This document shows positions 49,101 to 58,949 of a stretch of DNA of 64,000 nucleotides, piece after piece (position 1 is the stretch's first letter; every line of letters starts with the position of its first letter). The stretch is taken from positions 43,112-107,111 of the forward strand of contig CAJNDS010000254.1 of the NCBI GenBank assembly GCA_905221605.1, in the 5' to 3' direction. Below the pieces are notes generated by a model. It ran no database searches and was not told where the DNA came from. It saw only the letters and a program-made list of their open reading frames with translations. This DNA comes from Symbiodinium natans (taxonomy: Eukaryota > Sar > Dinophyceae > Suessiales > Symbiodiniaceae). The position numbers were made by a program, and so were the translations under genes.

Positions 49101-50930
49101 TGTATGTATGTATGTATGTATGTATGTATGTATGTATGTATGTATGTATACATACATACATGTATGTATGCATACATGTATGTATGTATGTATGTATGTA
49201 TGTATGTATGTATGTATGTATGTATGTATGTATGTATGTATGTATGTAGGTGTGTATGTATGTATGTACGTACGTACGTACGTACGTACGTAGGTAGGTA
49301 TGTATGTATGTGTGTATGTATGTATGAATGTGTGAATGTATGAATGTATGAATGTATGAATGTACGAATGCATGAATGTGTGAATGTAAGAATGTATGAA
49401 TGAATGTATGTATGTGTAAGCCTGAACATGTATGGGGGGTCGATCTGATCTAAACTAAATTCTACATTCACCCTAAACCCTAAACCCTAAACCCTAAACC
49501 CTAAACCCTAAACCCTAAACCCTCAACCCCAGCCTCCTTCTTGGACAGAGCCCCCGGGGCCAGGGGGTCGCATGGAAGCAGTCGGATCTCCACGTAGGGG
49601 TCCGCGGTGCCCATGAAGTCGGCCTTTTGGGTTTGTGGCTGGGAGGGTTGGGAGGGTTTTGGGGTTTTGGGAGGGTTTTGGGAGGGTTTTGGGAGGGTTT
49701 TGGGAGGGTTTTGGGAGGGTTGTGGGAGGGTTGTTGGAGGTTGGGGAGGGTTTAGAGGGTTTTGGATGCCTGGTTCAGTGCTTGAGGGTTCAGGTTTTTC
49801 GGGTTTGGGGGCGTTCAGGGTTTGCGAGGGTTTGGAGAGCTTAGGGGTTTTGGGTCTGCGTGTGTTAAGGCTAGCAGACTCACGGGAACGCACGGGAGTC
49901 AAATACAGCGAATCGGCGCACATCAACCCGAAGCCTCGAACACACTTGAAGGCTTAGGGCAAAAGACCAAACAGCAAGCCCTTAGCCAAACAAATCTGGA
50001 CCCTAAACCCTAAACCCTAAACCCTAAACCCTAAACCCTAAACCCTAAACCCTAAACCCTAAACCCCTAAACCCTAAACCCTAAACCCTAAACCCCTAAA
50101 CCCCTTTCGGCCTGGGGCAGGCCGACAGCCTTCTGGAGGAACAAGCAAATCTCCACCTGCGGCAAGGCTTTGGGGATTCGGGGTTTGGGGTTTTAGGGTT
50201 CAGGGTTCAGGGTTTAGGGTTAGGGTTTAGGGTTTAGGGTTTAGGGTTTAAGGTTCAGGGTTCAGGGTTTAGGGTTCAGGGTTTAGGGCCTCGCTCCCCC
50301 CTTCGTCACTCAAAATGCCTAAGCCTTCCATGCTGTCCGAGGTGCATGCACAGACACAAAGATTGCGGGCAGTACGAACGCAAACATGTGAGTGGGTGGT
50401 TTCAGGCTTAGGGTTTAGGGGTCTAGGTTGCTCAGTAACCTAGGATTAACAGGGCGCCCTTTTTTTGCTTGAAGGGGTTTATAAGGCTTAGCCGAACCCC
50501 CCCATTAAACAAATAAAAAACAAGGAATAAGGGCACGTCTGGGCATCCTAGACATAGGACCCCCCCCCCCCCCCACGCAAAGTCGCAAGCTTCTCGAAAT
50601 CGCCGATGGTAAGATGAAGGCTTGACCTTGAAGGATCCTTGACCCCTAAACCCTAAACCCTAAACCCTAAACCCTAAACGCTTACCCCGAACCTTAATCA
50701 AGTTTAACCCCTGACGCGTCCAAGTCGAAGATGAACTCCTAAACACCCTAAACCCTACACCCTGAGCCCTCAGTCTGGTTTAGGGTTTAGGGTTTAGGGT
50801 TGAGGGTTTAGGGTTCAGGGTTTAGGGTTTAGGGTTTAGGGTCTAGGGTTTAGGGTTCGCTTCCAGCTGCCTCATCCGTCGCGGCTGTGGGCGGGCTCGG
50901 AGCGGCGCTATGCTCTGCATCTGCTGCCTC
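43285..50930 (-). CDS. C2-domain protein with ankyrin-like exons (multi-exon gene)
   Basis: Likely a membrane- or calcium-responsive scaffold: an N-terminal C2 domain followed by helical ankyrin-like segments. Proposed exons, 5' to 3': 50930-50859 (acidic, [13 protein letters not shown]), 50156-50112, 49623-49528, 48819 to about 48350 (C2), 48099-48040 (EEDIDPDS), 47885-47825 ([16 protein letters not shown]), 47278-47225 ([15 protein letters not shown]), 46921-46880, 46623-46596 (LEAARQPDG), 44734-44693 ([14 protein letters not shown]), 43950-43902 ([14 protein letters not shown]) and 43383-43285, ending SATSSTP and TAA. Phases agree at most joins: 50112/49528, 49528/48819, 48040/47885, 47825/47278, 47225/46921, 46596/44734, 44693/43950 and 43902/43383. 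Unsettled are the 3' end of the large C2 exon and the join between 46880 and 46623, where two hairpin elements sit back to back. The first exon and start codon are not found; they may lie further right. One gene is the simplest reading, but two adjacent genes cannot be excluded. Confidence 0.72.
43425..43531. mobile_element. Family-5 hairpin element
   Basis: Arms TTGCTTAAGAACCCCGAAAA and CTTTTGGGGTTCTTAAGCAA, nearly perfect. It lies between the last two exons of the C2-ankyrin gene. Confidence 0.8.
43775..43850. repeat. TA/TG microsatellite
   Basis: ATGTATGTATATATATATAT and similar alternating purine-pyrimidine DNA. Other TA-rich runs lie at 39945-39965, 45028-45090, 45390-45465 and 46086-46185. 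Confidence 0.9.
44147..44290. mobile_element. Family-1 element with telomere-type insert
   Basis: Left arm TACTTGGAGGTTCAGGGCAC and a degenerate right arm GTACCCATGAAGGTCCAAG. TTAGGGTTTAGGGTTGAGG is inserted in the left half. Confidence 0.72.
44871..44998. mobile_element. Family-2 element with telomere-type insert
   Basis: Ends TTGGGATGTTCCCCCTTATA and TAGAATGGGGAACATTCC. The centre ACTATAAT is split by about 40 bp of TTCAGGGTTTAGGG-type repeat and a G run, and the flanking GGGGGA is repeated on both sides. Confidence 0.8.
45395..45925. other. AT-rich intronic stretch
   Basis: 530 bp of unusually AT-rich sequence with TA runs, TTTATTTATGTAGC-type repeats and TTA triplets, between C2-ankyrin exons. 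No coding signal seen. Confidence 0.6.
46086..46190. repeat. TA microsatellite
   Basis: About 100 bp of TATATATACATATATATA in the intron between two ankyrin-like exons. Confidence 0.92.
46630..46875. mobile_element. Two family-1 elements back to back
   Basis: Copies at 46630-46754 and 46772-46875 are separated by 17 bp (GATTCTGAGGTGATCAC and neighbours). They lie between two ankyrin-like exons of the C2 gene. The 17 bp could be a microexon or leftover intron. Confidence 0.8.
48350..50156 (-). CDS. C2 domain module (three exons)
   Basis: The three exons read [15 protein letters not shown], then [16 protein letters not shown], then a long exon with [16 protein letters not shown] and [17 protein letters not shown]. 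This matches the C2 order: strand with hydrophobic alternation, GTADPYV with the loop aspartate, P-x-W-[DN]-E, and L-x-V-x-D-x-D near the second calcium loop. The aspartates D of TADPY, D of LDYD and the DD of SDDFLG are kept, so calcium binding is possible. The first intron (49624-50111) has a direct repeat AGGCCGA at both borders and starts with GC. The second intron holds the long TGTA microsatellite. The large exon is open from 48819 to 48307, but its true 3' end lies somewhere after the strand AQVFLHLSI. Confidence 0.85.
49090..49410. repeat. TGTA tetranucleotide microsatellite in a C2-gene intron
   Basis: About 55 TGTA units, a central CATACATACATG inversion, a TACG variant run, then GAATGTAT octamers. 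Lies between C2 exons 49528 and 48819. Confidence 0.95.
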
Positions 50931-51244
50931 CTTTATGAGCTCATGGTTCGTAAGGGTTGCTATTGTTCGGGTTTAGGGTTTAGGGTTTAGAGTTAGGGTT
51001 CAGGGTTCAGGGTTTAGGGTTCGGGTTTAGGGTTACCCGGAAGTTTGGAAGCCCTTTGACTGAGCAACTAAGGTTCGTAAGGGAGATTATGGGCATGATG
51101 AGAGGGCTTCTAGGGGATACGGATGCTAAGTAGGCTTCCCAAGTCAAAAGAGCTCCAAGCAAGGGAAGGGGGTGTTGAACATGTGGTCTCCTGCTATCCT
51201 GTCCAGTACCTGGGAACGGAGCTTCCTTCCCTTTGTGGTTGGGG

Positions 51245-51346
51245 TTGGGATGTTCCCCCTTATACTAACAGTCCTCGAGAAACATTTTAGTACCCCCTAT
51301 GATAATCCCTATCAAGGCTTGTTAGTATAAGGGGGACCATCCCAAG
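51245..51346. mobile_element. Family-2 hairpin element
   Basis: Ends TTGGGATGTTCCCCCTTATA and TATAAGGGGGACCATCCCAA with arms ACTAACAGTCCT and AGGCTTGTTAGT. Uninterrupted. Confidence 0.85.
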
Positions 51347-52490
51347 TTTAGGAGTTCGAGGGTTTAGGGCTCAGGGTTGTAGGAAAAGGACACACAGAGC
51401 TTATCGTTCCGCGAAATGGCACATAGGCAAAACAAAAACAACACGAAAGTCCCTGACCCCAAACCCTGCCGTCGCCACCCTAAACCCGTAGCCCTAAACC
51501 CTGATTCGTGGGATTCCAAAGATAGGGGGGTTGCGTCCCTTTAAGGGGATTTCATTCTATCTGGGGCAAAACGGGGACCTCTATTTTGGGAATGCCCATT
51601 TGGGGAGGCGGAGCGGCTATCCAGGGAGAACCTTCTGAACCCTCTGAACCAGACCCTAAACCCTAAACCCCAAAAACCCTGAACTGAACCTTACAGGGCT
51701 CAGGAGGGTATCTACAGTTTTTCGGTCCTCCTGCTGCACCTCGAGGGCCAGCGGCCGCGGAAGCCGATCTTGCTGGCGGGCGCGGGCCACCTGCCTCCGC
51801 CATGGGCAGTGAGGCTTTTTGTCTGCTTTAGGATTTAGGGTTTAGGGTTTAGGGTTTGGGGTTTGGGGTTTAGGGATTAGGGTTTGGGGTTTAGGGTTTA
51901 GGGTTTGGGGTCTAGGGTTTAGCGCTTAGTGTCATTCCCCCCCCCCCCCCAAGCTTTCATGTTGAGGGCTCCCCATTGAGGACATACTGAAAACATACTG
52001 TAGCTGGACTATTCTAGAAGCTGTACTCTCCAACACAATACTACAACAAACAAAACTACCCTGATATTGGGGGGGGCTATTTTGCCAGGGAGCACAATCC
52101 TTCTCTATTGGTTTGGGTTAGAGGCTTGAGCGCTCTGAAGGTTAGGATTGCGGTTTCAGGATGTACTCCTAAGAGGTTCCCTTAACATACTCCCAATATG
52201 GCCCTTATATTCCCTGAGAGGATCTTTAGAAAGGGTCCCCAAACCCACGGTAGATTCAAGGTGATGAGCATTCCTCGGTGCCCCCCCCCCCCCCCCCCTG
52301 CCCTGGAGGCCCTCTGAACATGTTTTTTTTCCAACGACATGACCCTCCTAAACCCCAATATGGGGCCTGCTAACACCCGAAACCCCTAGACGCTAAACCC
52401 GAGGTTTCAGGTCGGAGTCGAGGGAGGTGCGGCTGTAGGTTAAGGGTCTGGGCAGCTTTGATGGTGAAACCCTAAACCTGAAATCCTAAC

Positions 52491-52900
52491 GAAAGCCGCT
52501 TGGACAAGACCTCGAAGTGGGGCCGCGGTCTTACCCAAGGTGCCCAATACCCCTTACATAGGGAATATACCTTCATTTCTTTGTTTCAACAATCCCTATT
52601 TCATCGAAGTATATTCCTTAATTCAGGGGTATTGGGCTGTCTGGGTACGAATCCGCCGAGGCCTCGGGCCGGAGGTGTATAGGTTGTCAGAACAGGCACC
52701 CCCCTCCAAATCCTCCCCCACACCCAAAAGCCCTTTTTCGGACCCCTTTTTTTGGCCTCAAATGGGTACCACCCCTGGGAAACCGGGGTCCGCAAGCGGA
52801 CGGTTCGCCAGGACCAGAGGCAGTCCACCCCACCCCACCCCCTCATCACCCCCCCCTCCCCCACCCCCTCCCCCCACCCCACCTCCCCCCTCCCCCCCAC
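52491..52900 (-). CDS. Two exons split by a family-3 hairpin intron
   Basis: The right exon ends TYTPPARGLGGF at 52649 before GTACCC; its 5' end is uncertain, but the frame is open back to about 52900 (RTPVSQGWYPFEAKKRG, FWVWGRIWRG). The left exon 52529-52491 reads TAAPLRGLVQAAF before donor GTTAGG. Phase 0 continues across the 119-nt intron 52530-52648, which is a complete family-3 element with GT-AG ends. Function unknown. Confidence 0.58.
52530..52648 (-). mobile_element. Family-3 hairpin forming a whole intron (119 nt, GT-AG)
   Basis: On the minus strand it begins GTACCCAGACAGCCCAATAC and ends ATTGGGCACCTTGGGTAAG. Inverted arms are CAATACCCCTGAATTAAGGA and TATATTCCCTATGTAAGGGG. Frame continues from GLGGF to TAAPLRG. 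Other copies or halves lie at 6802-6840, 34728-34834, 36176-36259, 45117-45178 and 54330-54428. Confidence 0.82.
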
Positions 52901-53099
52901 CCTGCCGAAGAGTCGCCTTAAACCTTAAGGGGCCTGGCTCAACCCTACGATCACTCCAAGCCGAACCCTAAACCCAAAAAAACCCTCAACCCCAAAGCGT
53001 GAACCTTGAGCCCTAAACTAACCCTCAACCCCAAACCCCAAACCATAAACCATAAACCCGGAACCCTCAACCCTCAACCCTCAACCCAACCCTTATTGC

Positions 53100-53185
53100 T
53101 TGGGGTCCAGCGACTTGGGCGCTGCGGAATCACCATGCTCACGCGGATGCGCTGGGCCGGGCCGAGGCGGGTCGCGTAGCGTTAA
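53100..53185 (-). CDS. Candidate exon
   Basis: Open frame with YATRLGPAQRIRVSMVIPQ followed by PSRWTPS. A GTGAGC inside could be a donor instead. GC-rich against its repeat surroundings, like the confident exons. Borders are uncertain. Confidence 0.38.
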
Positions 53186-53488
53186 AATTACGCCCTAAAG
53201 ACCCTAAAGCCCTTCAACCCTAAAACCGCCACAACAGGGCCTCTCCAGGGAACCCGCGCTCCTCCTGGGTTAGGACCGGTTAGGACCTGAATGCTAAAAA
53301 GTTTGGGGCCACGCGGGCATGCCCCTGTCAGCCTTAGACCCAAGCCCTAAACCCTAAACCCTAAACCCTACACCCTAAACCCTAAACCCTAAAACGTCGG
53401 GATTAGGAGTGCGGTTTGGGCCTCTGGCGCGCGTGGGGATGAGCTGCGCAGCCTGGGGCAAGGCCGTAAGACCAACGGGATTCGGGTT

Positions 53489-53663
53489 TACTCGGAGGTT
53501 CATGGGTACTTATAACCCCAAGTATGAGGTTTATGGTTTAGGGTTTGGGGGGTACCTATAACCCCATTGATAAGTCTACTTATATCCTGCTTAGGAGGAC
53601 TTAGGGGGCTTTTTCGTACAATTAGTTATGATTTGGGTTCGAAGTACCCTGAACCTCCAAGTA
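53489..53663. mobile_element. Family-1 element with internal insert
   Basis: Ends TACTCGGAGGTTCATGGGTA and GTACCCTGAACCTCCAAGTA. An insert GTTTATGGTTTAGGGTTTGG duplicates the TACCTATAACCCC context on its right. Confidence 0.75.
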
Positions 53664-53878
53664 AAGTTGAGGAAATGGGGGTAAATGGTTTGGGGTAGAG
53701 GGAACCTTTACATGCTAGCTTCGGTTTGGGCGCTCAGGGTTGACGGGGTGCTCTGAGATGCCTCCTCAACCTTGACCCTAAACCCGTAAACCCCTAAACC
53801 CCTAAACCCTAAACCCCTAAACCCGAAAGCTTAAGCCTTAAACCCTCAACCCTGGTAGACTTCGGGGGGTGCGTGCTC

Positions 53879-53936
53879 AATGCAAAGGCAGCCCTGGCGC
53901 AAACATCGCAGCAGCCACCGAGTCCGGAGCCTTGGG
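53879..53936 (-). CDS. Candidate exon, possible C-terminus
   Basis: AAG acceptor, then APDSVAAAMFAPGLPLH and TGA. Either a last exon or an exon with a donor just before the stop. Confidence 0.35.
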
Positions 53937-53994
53937 TTTGGTGGTTTAGGGTTTAGGGTTTAGGGTTTAGGGTTTAGGGTTTAAGGTTTATGGG

Positions 53995-54127
53995 GCACTT
54001 GGAGGTTCTTGGTGCTTATTAACCCCATTAAAACTGTACTTGTAACCCAATTAGAGCCATGTTAGGCACTTAAAGGGGCTGATAAGTGGGTTATAACTGG
54101 GTTATAAGTACCATGAACCTCCAAGTA
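53995..54127. mobile_element. Family-1 hairpin element
   Basis: Inverted ends GCACTTGGAGGTTCTTGGTG and AAGTACCATGAACCTCCAAG with TTATAACTGGG/CCCCATTAAAACTG arms. Surrounded by TTTAGGG repeats. Confidence 0.82.
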
Positions 54128-54329
54128 CAGGACTTTAGGGTCGCAGGGGTTTAGGGCTTCTAGGAGCTTAGGGGTTAGGGTTTAGGGGTCTAGTGGTTTA
54201 GTGATGAAGGAATTTGGGGGTTTGAGGTTTTAGGGCTTTGAGGAGGGTTGAGGGTCTGGGGTTTACAGTCACAGCTCGGGTGCTTGGGAAGCCGTGTGCG
54301 CCCACAGGCTGTAGTCAATGTGAATCCCC

Positions 54330-54428
54330 AAAGGGCCCAATACCTCTCAATTCAGGAACAGACCTTGAATTCTTGTGGCGACAATGTTCAGGCCAAGAGG
54401 GCCCAATACCCCGTACCTAAGGAATATT
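54330..54428. mobile_element. Rearranged family-3 element
   Basis: Two left ends (GGGCCCAATACCTCTCAATT and GGGCCCAATACCCCGTACCT) stand in the same orientation about 70 bp apart, so this looks like two truncated copies rather than a hairpin. Confidence 0.6.
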
Positions 54429-54639
54429 ACGTCAAACCCTAAACCCTAAACCCTAAACCCTAAACCCTAAACCCTAAACCCTAAACCCTAAACCCTAAAC
54501 CCTAAACCTGATAGGGGTCCTTGATGTGATTTGGGGGCACGCAAACCCTGAACTTCCTGAACCCTGCGCCCCGGGGACCCTGGGCTCCCCCTGAACCCTA
54601 AACCCCCTAAGGCCCCTAAACCCTCTGCTACTTATTAAC

Positions 54640-54732
54640 TACTCTTTCTTAAGAACCCCAAAAGAATAAAGAAACAATAATCCCTATATTACCCCTTTAT
54701 AAGGAATTTGTTTTGGGTTTCTTAAGCAACTA
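54640..54732. mobile_element. Family-5 hairpin element
   Basis: Arms TTTCTTAAGAACCCCAAAAG and TTGTTTTGGGTTTCTTAAGC around CCCTATATTACCCC. Confidence 0.75.
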
Positions 54733-54792
54733 GTTTACGGGGTACAGAGGGCTCTTTGGGGGTTCAGTTACAATGTCCCGGGTTTCAGCCTA

Positions 54793-54864
54793 CATGCGAC
54801 GGCCCTCGTCCTGGCTATTGCCCGACAAATGACTGAGATGGCACTGGTGTAGCTGCATGACTTC
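54793..54864 (-). CDS. Candidate exon, 24 codons
   Basis: TTCAG acceptor, then EVMQLHQCHLSHLSGNSQDE and GRRM, then TAG; a GC donor lies just before. Hydrophilic; no family recognised. Confidence 0.45.
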
Positions 54865-54932
54865 CTGAACCCTAAACCCTAAACTTTGAAACCCTAAACC
54901 CCCAGAATACCCTGGCCCAACTCGCAACCCTA

Positions 54933-55284
54933 CTACTGAAGGAGGCGAAAAACAAACAATGCATATGAAGGCTCGGAGAGACCCATCAAAATATGCTCAG
55001 CGAGCACCTTCCCTACTTCTGAGGACTGACGCGAATGAATACGTTTGAGAGTACCGTCAGGGGGGATCGGCTCATGCAAGTTCATGCTCGAATCCGATAT
55101 TAGAATGATTCGCGGACCCTTCAAAGCTACACAATGCGAGTTTTTGATGTGCGAGATCGACACCACCCCAACATCTAACTCGACCGTGAAAAGGATGGAA
55201 CGTGCAGGAAGTCAGCTGGAAGCGGACCCGGATGAGCCGCAAGGGAATCTGGCTCTTAATGTTTCGGGCTTGGTAGAAATTTAG
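54933..55284 (-). CDS. Open frames of undecided strand
   Basis: A GC-balanced unique stretch. The minus frame reads LKGPRIILISDSSMNLHEP and VGKVLAEHILMGLSEPSYAL up to a stop at 54933. The plus frame (55045-55284) reads KFMLESDIRMIRGPFKATQ and QLEADPDEPQGNLALNVSG up to a stop. Both look protein-like. The minus strand fits the direction of all other genes here, but I cannot decide. Confidence 0.38.
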
Positions 55285-55542
55285 TGCTGGGGAATGATGT
55301 TTATCTAAAGGGTTAGGGATCAGGAAAGGGATGACGCAGATAATAAAAGAGATTCAAGAGCACATCAACAAACCCTAAGCCCTCAACCTTAACCCTGAGA
55401 CCCTAAAGCCCTAACCTCAAAAACCCTGAAACCCCAAGGCCTGAAAATCCCCAAACCCTAAACCCTAAACTCTAAACCGTACAACCGAAAACTCTACTTG
55501 GAAGCCCTTTTGGCTTAAAGCTTAGTAAGGTGGGTTATGTAC

Positions 55543-55635
55543 CTCATTGCCCCATTCCCTGCGCCAGGAGCGTTCGGCTGTCCGCGCGGCCGCGCGCGCC
55601 GCCACGGACGCGCCCAGGACAACTTTGCTGTCTAC
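55543..55635 (-). CDS. Exon of unknown protein, 31 codons
   Basis: CCCGAG acceptor, then VDSKVVLGASVAARAAARTA and ERSWRREWGNE, then donor GTACAT. Alanine/arginine-rich helix, strongly GC-rich at third positions. The intron that follows (55542 leftward) opens with a short hairpin element that ends CTTCCAAGTAGAG. Confidence 0.6.
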
Positions 55636-56335
55636 CTCGGGGGAGGGGGGTGAGGGTTTAGGGTTTAGGGTTTTTGGGTTTGGGGTTTGGGGTTTAGGGT
55701 TTAGGGTTTAGGGTTTAGAAGTTAGGGTTTAGGGTTTAGGGGGTTCAAAGCCCTTATATACGTATACCTTTGCAAAACCGGTGCCAAAAATGGAAAGAAA
55801 TACCAACAAAAACACAGCGCACTAGAATTTGGCACAAGCCCAGAAACCCCCAGCCACGAAGTTCAACAACCTAAAACCCACACCCTAAACTTTGCACCGT
55901 AAACCCTAAACCCTAGGCCCTATACCATAAACCCTAACACCTAAACCCTAAACCCTAAACCCTAAACCCTAAACCCTAAACCCCAAGGTCTGCTTCATTG
56001 GCTTCAGGGCTACGGAAGGGAGCCGATGGCTCCTGGCACAACTAGTAAGTAAGCCCGTGTTGTAATATGCCCGGAAGGTAGATATACCAAGCGGTTTAGG
56101 GTTTAGGGTTTAGGGTTTAGGGTTTAGGGTTTAGGGTTTAGGGTTTAGGGTTTAGGGTTTAGTTAGGGTTTAGGGTTTCGGGTAAGGTAGATACATGTAA
56201 ACGAGACCCAAGAGTAACCTGGGAATAAAAGGCTTCCCCTTTGTGATTTGAAGGGGCCTATAAAGGAACCCATACCCAGGGGAAGACCCTGGGTCCTAGA
56301 ATAGGGTCTCTTGCCCTCCTTTGAGGGTATGAAGC

Positions 56336-56418
56336 CCTGAACCGGCGGGTACGTCAACCCAGCCAAGTTGCTGATCTGGCTGGTGTCGAAACCGTCTGGC
56401 ACATGAACATAGGATGCT
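56336..56418 (-). CDS. Exon of unknown protein, 27 codons
   Basis: GGGCAG acceptor, 1 nt, then ASYVHVPDGFDTSQISNLAG and LTYPPVQ, 1 nt, then GC donor GCTTCA. The intron that follows (to about 56190) carries a hairpin also seen near 40330-40440 (CCCAAGCAAGAGCAATCTAG-like against GGAATAAAAGG). Function unknown. Confidence 0.55.
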
Positions 56419-56491
56419 CTGCCCGAATCGTAAATGAAGCTAACTCATCACGTCGGGACGTCGAAAACTGCCGTGAGATCTCCTCCCTTCC

Positions 56492-56683
56492 CTAAACCAT
56501 ATCCAACATGGACCCTGCACATCTCGTGAGCGGGTCGCGAACCTGGCATCTCAGGGCCACTAGATTTATGGCACTGCCGAAGAAACAACCCTTCACAAAC
56601 TCATGAACACAAAGAATAACAAGAACAGGAATGTAACAGCACCATACAGAAATAGTAACAACGCCAGAATACCTACAAATCAT
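56492..56683 (-). CDS. Open frame with a possible membrane span
   Basis: 63 codons including VVTISVWCCYIPVLVILCVH, which would form one transmembrane helix. AT-richer than the confident exons and without clear splice borders, so it may be intron. Confidence 0.25.
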   Translation of the reverse strand: MICRYSGVVTISVWCCYIPVLVILCVHEFVKGCFFGSAINLVALRCQVRDPLTRCAGSMLDMV

Positions 56684-56774
56684 ACAAATGCTGTTTGGAA
56701 AGTTGTTTGCCTTAAGCCCTAAACCCTAAACCCTAAACCCGAAACCCTAAACCCTAAACCTGTTTGGGTTGCAC

Positions 56775-56888
56775 TGTCGGGGCTGCATTGCATGACGGGC
56801 CGGGCTTTTGCCCGGCCATCGTTTTGGGCCAGGAAGCTCCGAGACGGCGCGTGCAGGTTGACATCAGGAAGGGTTTAGGTGTTCAGGG
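56775..56888 (-). CDS. Candidate exon, about 37 codons
   Basis: Open frame LPDVNLHAPSRSFLAQNDGR then AKARPVMQCSPDSATQ, with a possible donor GTGCAACC. No acceptor AG is seen just before it. Codon use resembles the confident exons. Confidence 0.42.
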
Positions 56889-57169
56889 TTCAGGGTTTAG
56901 GGTTTAGGGTTTCGGGTTTAGGGTTTGGGATATGCCATCGAATACTCAAGTCAAAAACCATACTGTTCAGCATGAACGCCCTGCATTCCGCAGCGGTATG
57001 TCATCCATAAACTCGCTAGTCCCTGCGCTAAGCCCATCAACCGCAACACCTAAGCACTTGACACCGTTCTAGATGACCGCCTTCTTCTTTCCCAGGTCTT
57101 GGGGCTGTGTTGCGGGTTGAGGGTTGGCTTAGGGGCCCTAGGTTTGAGGGGTCTCGGGTTTAGGGTGCA

Positions 57170-57250
57170 GCAGTTTCTACAAAGGTAGCGACACTTGCTA
57201 TAACCTTTAGTAACTCTAGTACAGGCGGCCACTGCAAGGGGCAACATCCT
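57170..57250 (-). CDS. Weak candidate exon
   Basis: After TCAG the frame reads MLPLAVAACTRVTKGYSKC and RYLCRNCC, then runs into telomere-derived sequence. Could be coding or chance. Confidence 0.25.
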
Positions 57251-57259
57251 GAGTATACG

Positions 57260-58255
57260 TACAGTTGAAGACAGAAAGGGTTTTGGATCTGAGTTTAGGG
57301 TCTAGGCTTCAGGGTTTAGGGACAATTCAAGGATTCGGGGATCGGTTTGAGAAAAGAGGTGCATGGGTTAAGAACTCAAGGCTTTCAGGGGTGTGGTAAC
57401 TTCACACGTACCTCTTCCATGCAAGACACTCAACTGGCCCTGAACCCTAGAGATATGCAGGGTTTAGGATTCGTTTAGGGTTTAGGTTTACGGACTAGGG
57501 CTTAGGGTTTCGGATCTAGGGCACCCTTCACCCTGCCCTGAAGCTCTCCGCGAAACAACAACAAACCTTCGACCTCCTGGCTCTTAAATAGGTACCTGAT
57601 ATCCCCGTACATGATTCCGTAAGGTCCCTAACTCCCTTATTCCCTACTAGATACTAAAGAAACAGCAAGTGAATCCCGGATGCAAAAGAAGAACATCTCT
57701 TTGGGGGGTCAAGGCTCTGGCGACTACTGGGGTAGGCCTGGGGGATCTATGAAGATTAAATTTCTGTGGCTGTATACGGATGATAATTAATATAGGGGAT
57801 GAAGGGTAAGTCTCGATGGCTGTATAAGGATTACGTATATCGGATTCAGGGCAATAAAGACTAAAAAAATGTTCAAACCCACGCCGCCACAGGGTTTGAG
57901 GTGTAGGTCACATGGAGCCGGAGCAAAGGCCCTGAAAGGCCCCCTCACTCCCTCAGAGAGATTCGGGGTTTCGGGTTTTGGGTTCAGGGTTTCGGGCACA
58001 ACTCCAAGCAAAAAAAAACGCCCAAAATGACCTCCTTTCAGCTCTAACAGCCAGGAACTTCAACCCCCCCCCTCCAGCCTAAACCCTCAACCCTAAACCC
58101 TATAACCCTCAACCAACCCTAAACCCCAAACCGAAACCCTGAACTAAACCCTAAACCCCAAACCCTAAACCCTAAACCCCAAACCCTAAACCCCAAACCC
58201 TAAACCCTAGACCCCAAACCCTAAACCCCAAACCCTAAACCCTAGACCCCAAACC
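57260..58255. other. Stretch without a confident gene
   Basis: Mixed TTTAGGG-derived sequence, a CCCTAAA/CCCCAAA block (58075-58255) and AT-rich DNA near 57770-57860. No exon can be supported. Confidence 0.5.
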
Positions 58256-58326
58256 CAAAAGCAGGGGAAGGAGCCTGTGGAGGCGCTCAGCGCGCTCCTC
58301 AGGGTAGCCACTGGCTGCTGGGTGAC
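58255..58326 (-). CDS. Ankyrin-like exon
   Basis: CCTAG acceptor, 2 nt, then HPAASGYPEERAERLHRLLP and LLL, 1 nt, then donor GTTTGG. The pattern AASGYPEERAERLHRLLPLLL is like the helix-turn-helix of an ankyrin repeat. Partner exons were not found nearby. Confidence is limited because a single repeat is short. Confidence 0.5.
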
Positions 58327-58949
58327 CTAGGAGGGCCGGCAGTGGTTTAGGGTTTAGGGTTTAGGGTTTAGGGTTTAGGGTTTTAGGGTTTGGGGTTTGG
58401 GGTTTGGGGTTTAGGGTTTAAATTTGGGTTTAGGACGTTTAGGGTTTTGGGTTTAGGGCTTTGGGCTTAAGGTTTGGGGGGGTAAGGGGTTTAGAGGTTG
58501 CAGGGTTTGAGGGTTTAAGGGCTTAAAGGCTTAAAGATTTCAGGATTTAAGGGCTTAAGGGCTTAAGGGTTTCAGGGCTTAGGGTTTAAGGGTTTAGGGG
58601 GTTTAAGGCTTTAAGGCTTTATAGGGCTTCAGGGTTTAAGGGTTCAAGGCATCCAGACCCTAGGCCTTGAACCCGCAACCCGAGCTTTAAGGCCTAACGC
58701 TTCATGGTTCGAGGGCGTGGGGTTTGAAGGATTTAGGGTTTAGGGTTTAGGGTGTAAGGGTTGCGGCTTCAAGGCTTAAGGGCTCGGAAGTTTAAGAGTT
58801 CAGGGGGGTTGTGGAATTGGGGTGATGTTGGTTGCAACTCTGGGGTAGCTTAGCCTTAAGGGTATATGGGCACTTCCGCCCCCCCCCCCCGTGGGTGGCT
58901 TAAATAGGGTTTATTTGGAAGCTGAGAGTCGTGTTTTTGTGTGGTAGAT

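Noticed and set aside
49076-49471. Tyrosine/threonine/histidine-rich repeat protein
   Set aside because: It is the TGTA microsatellite translated; the block lies in a C2-gene intron.
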